Shown here: positions 7,931-8,226 of the stretch, piece after piece
How the letters are laid out: each line of letters starts with the position of its first letter
Position numbering within the stretch: position 1 is the stretch's first letter
Assembly: GCA_019057775.1 (NCBI GenBank)
Contig: JAHLWT010000179.1
Coordinates: 1 to 8,226, forward strand
Source of the DNA: Promethearchaeota archaeon
GTDB lineage: Archaea; Asgardarchaeota; Lokiarchaeia; Sigynarchaeales; SOKP01
DNA length: 8,226 bases
Direction of reading: 5' to 3'
The notes under the pieces: model-generated
Database searches by the model: none
What the model saw: the letters and a program-made list of their open reading frames with translations, nothing else
What the model was told of the DNA's origin: nothing
Program-made: the position numbers and the translations under genes

Positions 7931-7936
7931 TATAAT
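7931..7936 (+). promoter_or_regulatory. Isolated perfect -10 hexamer (TATAAT)
   Basis: TATAAT occurs 45 bp after the stop of the HEPN-GGCT gene, with no convincing -35 box or extended -10 upstream. Together with the terminator at 8127-8157 it could bound a transcript of about 215 nt with no good ORF. Such a hexamer is common by chance in AT-rich DNA. Confidence 0.15.
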
Positions 7937-8020
7937 GCTTTTAAATTAGATAAATGGTGAAGGTGTGCCAGTTCAATAACCCGGTAACTTTATTTTAAGA
8001 GTTATTCTGTTTTTTAATTT

Positions 8021-8226
8021 CTAACAAATGCTCATTGCTTCCTCTAACTTCTGACACACTTTACCAGTTTCATCACTCATACAAAAAGTTCTATAATCGT
8101 TCAGTCTGGGGAGCTTGACAATAACTAGCCCTTTGGCATTTTGCTGAAGGGCTTTTTCTATTTTTTGATATTTTTTTAAAAAAGAAGGATTTTTGAATAG
8201 ATTTGTAGTATAAAGAAGATAATATG
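8021..8226 (-). CDS. Unrecognised convergent gene, C-terminal 67 residues only
   Basis: On the - strand a frame is open from the right edge of the window to a TAG stop at 8021-8023, giving 67 codons without interruption. Its start lies beyond the window. The readable peptide includes NLFKNPSFLKKYQKIEKAL, then AKGLVIVKLPRLNDYRTF, and ends ETGKVCQKLEEAMSIC. A helix-strand-helix pattern with mixed charge makes it look like real protein. In DNA this AT-rich a random frame would seldom stay open this long. I do not recognise the family. The + strand terminator lies inside it, so either the two convergent units share their 3' ends or this frame is fortuitous. Confidence 0.5.
   Translation of the reverse strand, partial: YYLLYTTNLFKNPSFLKKYQKIEKALQQNAKGLVIVKLPRLNDYRTFCMSDETGKVCQKLEEAMSIC
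8127..8157 (+). terminator. Rho-independent terminator
   Basis: AGCCCTTTGGCA (8127-8138) pairs with TGCTGAAGGGCT (8142-8153) around a TTT loop. The 12-bp stem contains two G-T wobbles and is followed by a T-run to 8157. There is no T-run on the - strand side, so it works for + strand transcripts, most likely ending the HEPN-GGCT unit about 240 bp after its stop. Confidence 0.75.

Noticed and set aside
7954..7998. 14-codon + strand frame starting ATGGTGAAGG
   Set aside because: It has no SD, is very short and has no recognisable product.
1..8226. CRISPR array, tRNA or rRNA genes
   Set aside because: No regularly spaced repeats beyond the pair at 2-51, and no cloverleaf or rRNA-like sequence was seen on either strand.

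Overview
The window is AT-rich bacterial DNA, roughly one third G+C by eye. Its genes are packed head to tail on the + strand and use ATG and GTG starts with visible Shine-Dalgarno sites. Nothing identifies the species: a low-GC Bacillota or an AT-rich gammaproteobacterium would both fit. The gene types (HerA-like ATPase, DUF4007-like protein, giant P-loop ATPase, HEPN-GGCT protein) and the transposon-like end at the left edge point to a mobile, defence-island-like region rather than core chromosome.

Left edge (1-56): a short non-genic stretch of repeated AGGTGCATTTT units that ends in ...CA, resembling an IS21-family terminus. The reading frame of the first gene runs back through it without a stop and no ribosome binding site precedes the first start codons. 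The first gene therefore looks cut at its 5' end by this junction.

Main cassette (81-6799): three genes on one strand with 4-bp and 10-bp gaps, almost certainly one transcript. They are (1) the C-terminal HerA/FtsK-type ATPase part of a probably larger DptH-like protein, (2) a 283-aa DUF4007-like protein with winged-helix-like character, and (3) a 1434-aa ATPase with clear Walker A and B motifs and a long helical C-terminal half. This combination resembles the restriction or effector side of DNA-phosphorothioation-linked and BREX-like antiphage systems. No sulfur-modification gene (DndA/C/D/E or SspB/C/D type), methylase or recognisable nuclease motif lies in the window. The likely logic is a DNA-sensing and translocation complex of two ATPases and one DNA-binding partner. 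The nuclease or recognition part may have been in the missing N-terminus of gene 1 or upstream.

Right part (6800-8226): after a 154-bp gap comes a gene whose true start (6954) is set by a strong AGGAGG site. Its 310-aa product joins a HEPN-like helical domain (RSNIAHG motif) to an apparently intact gamma-glutamylcyclotransferase (GGCT/AIG2-like) domain, an unusual pair that suggests an accessory toxin or RNase-type gene. Downstream is a strong rho-independent terminator (12-bp stem, 3-nt loop, T-run). It lies inside the 3' end of a partial, unrecognised gene on the - strand that runs off the right edge.
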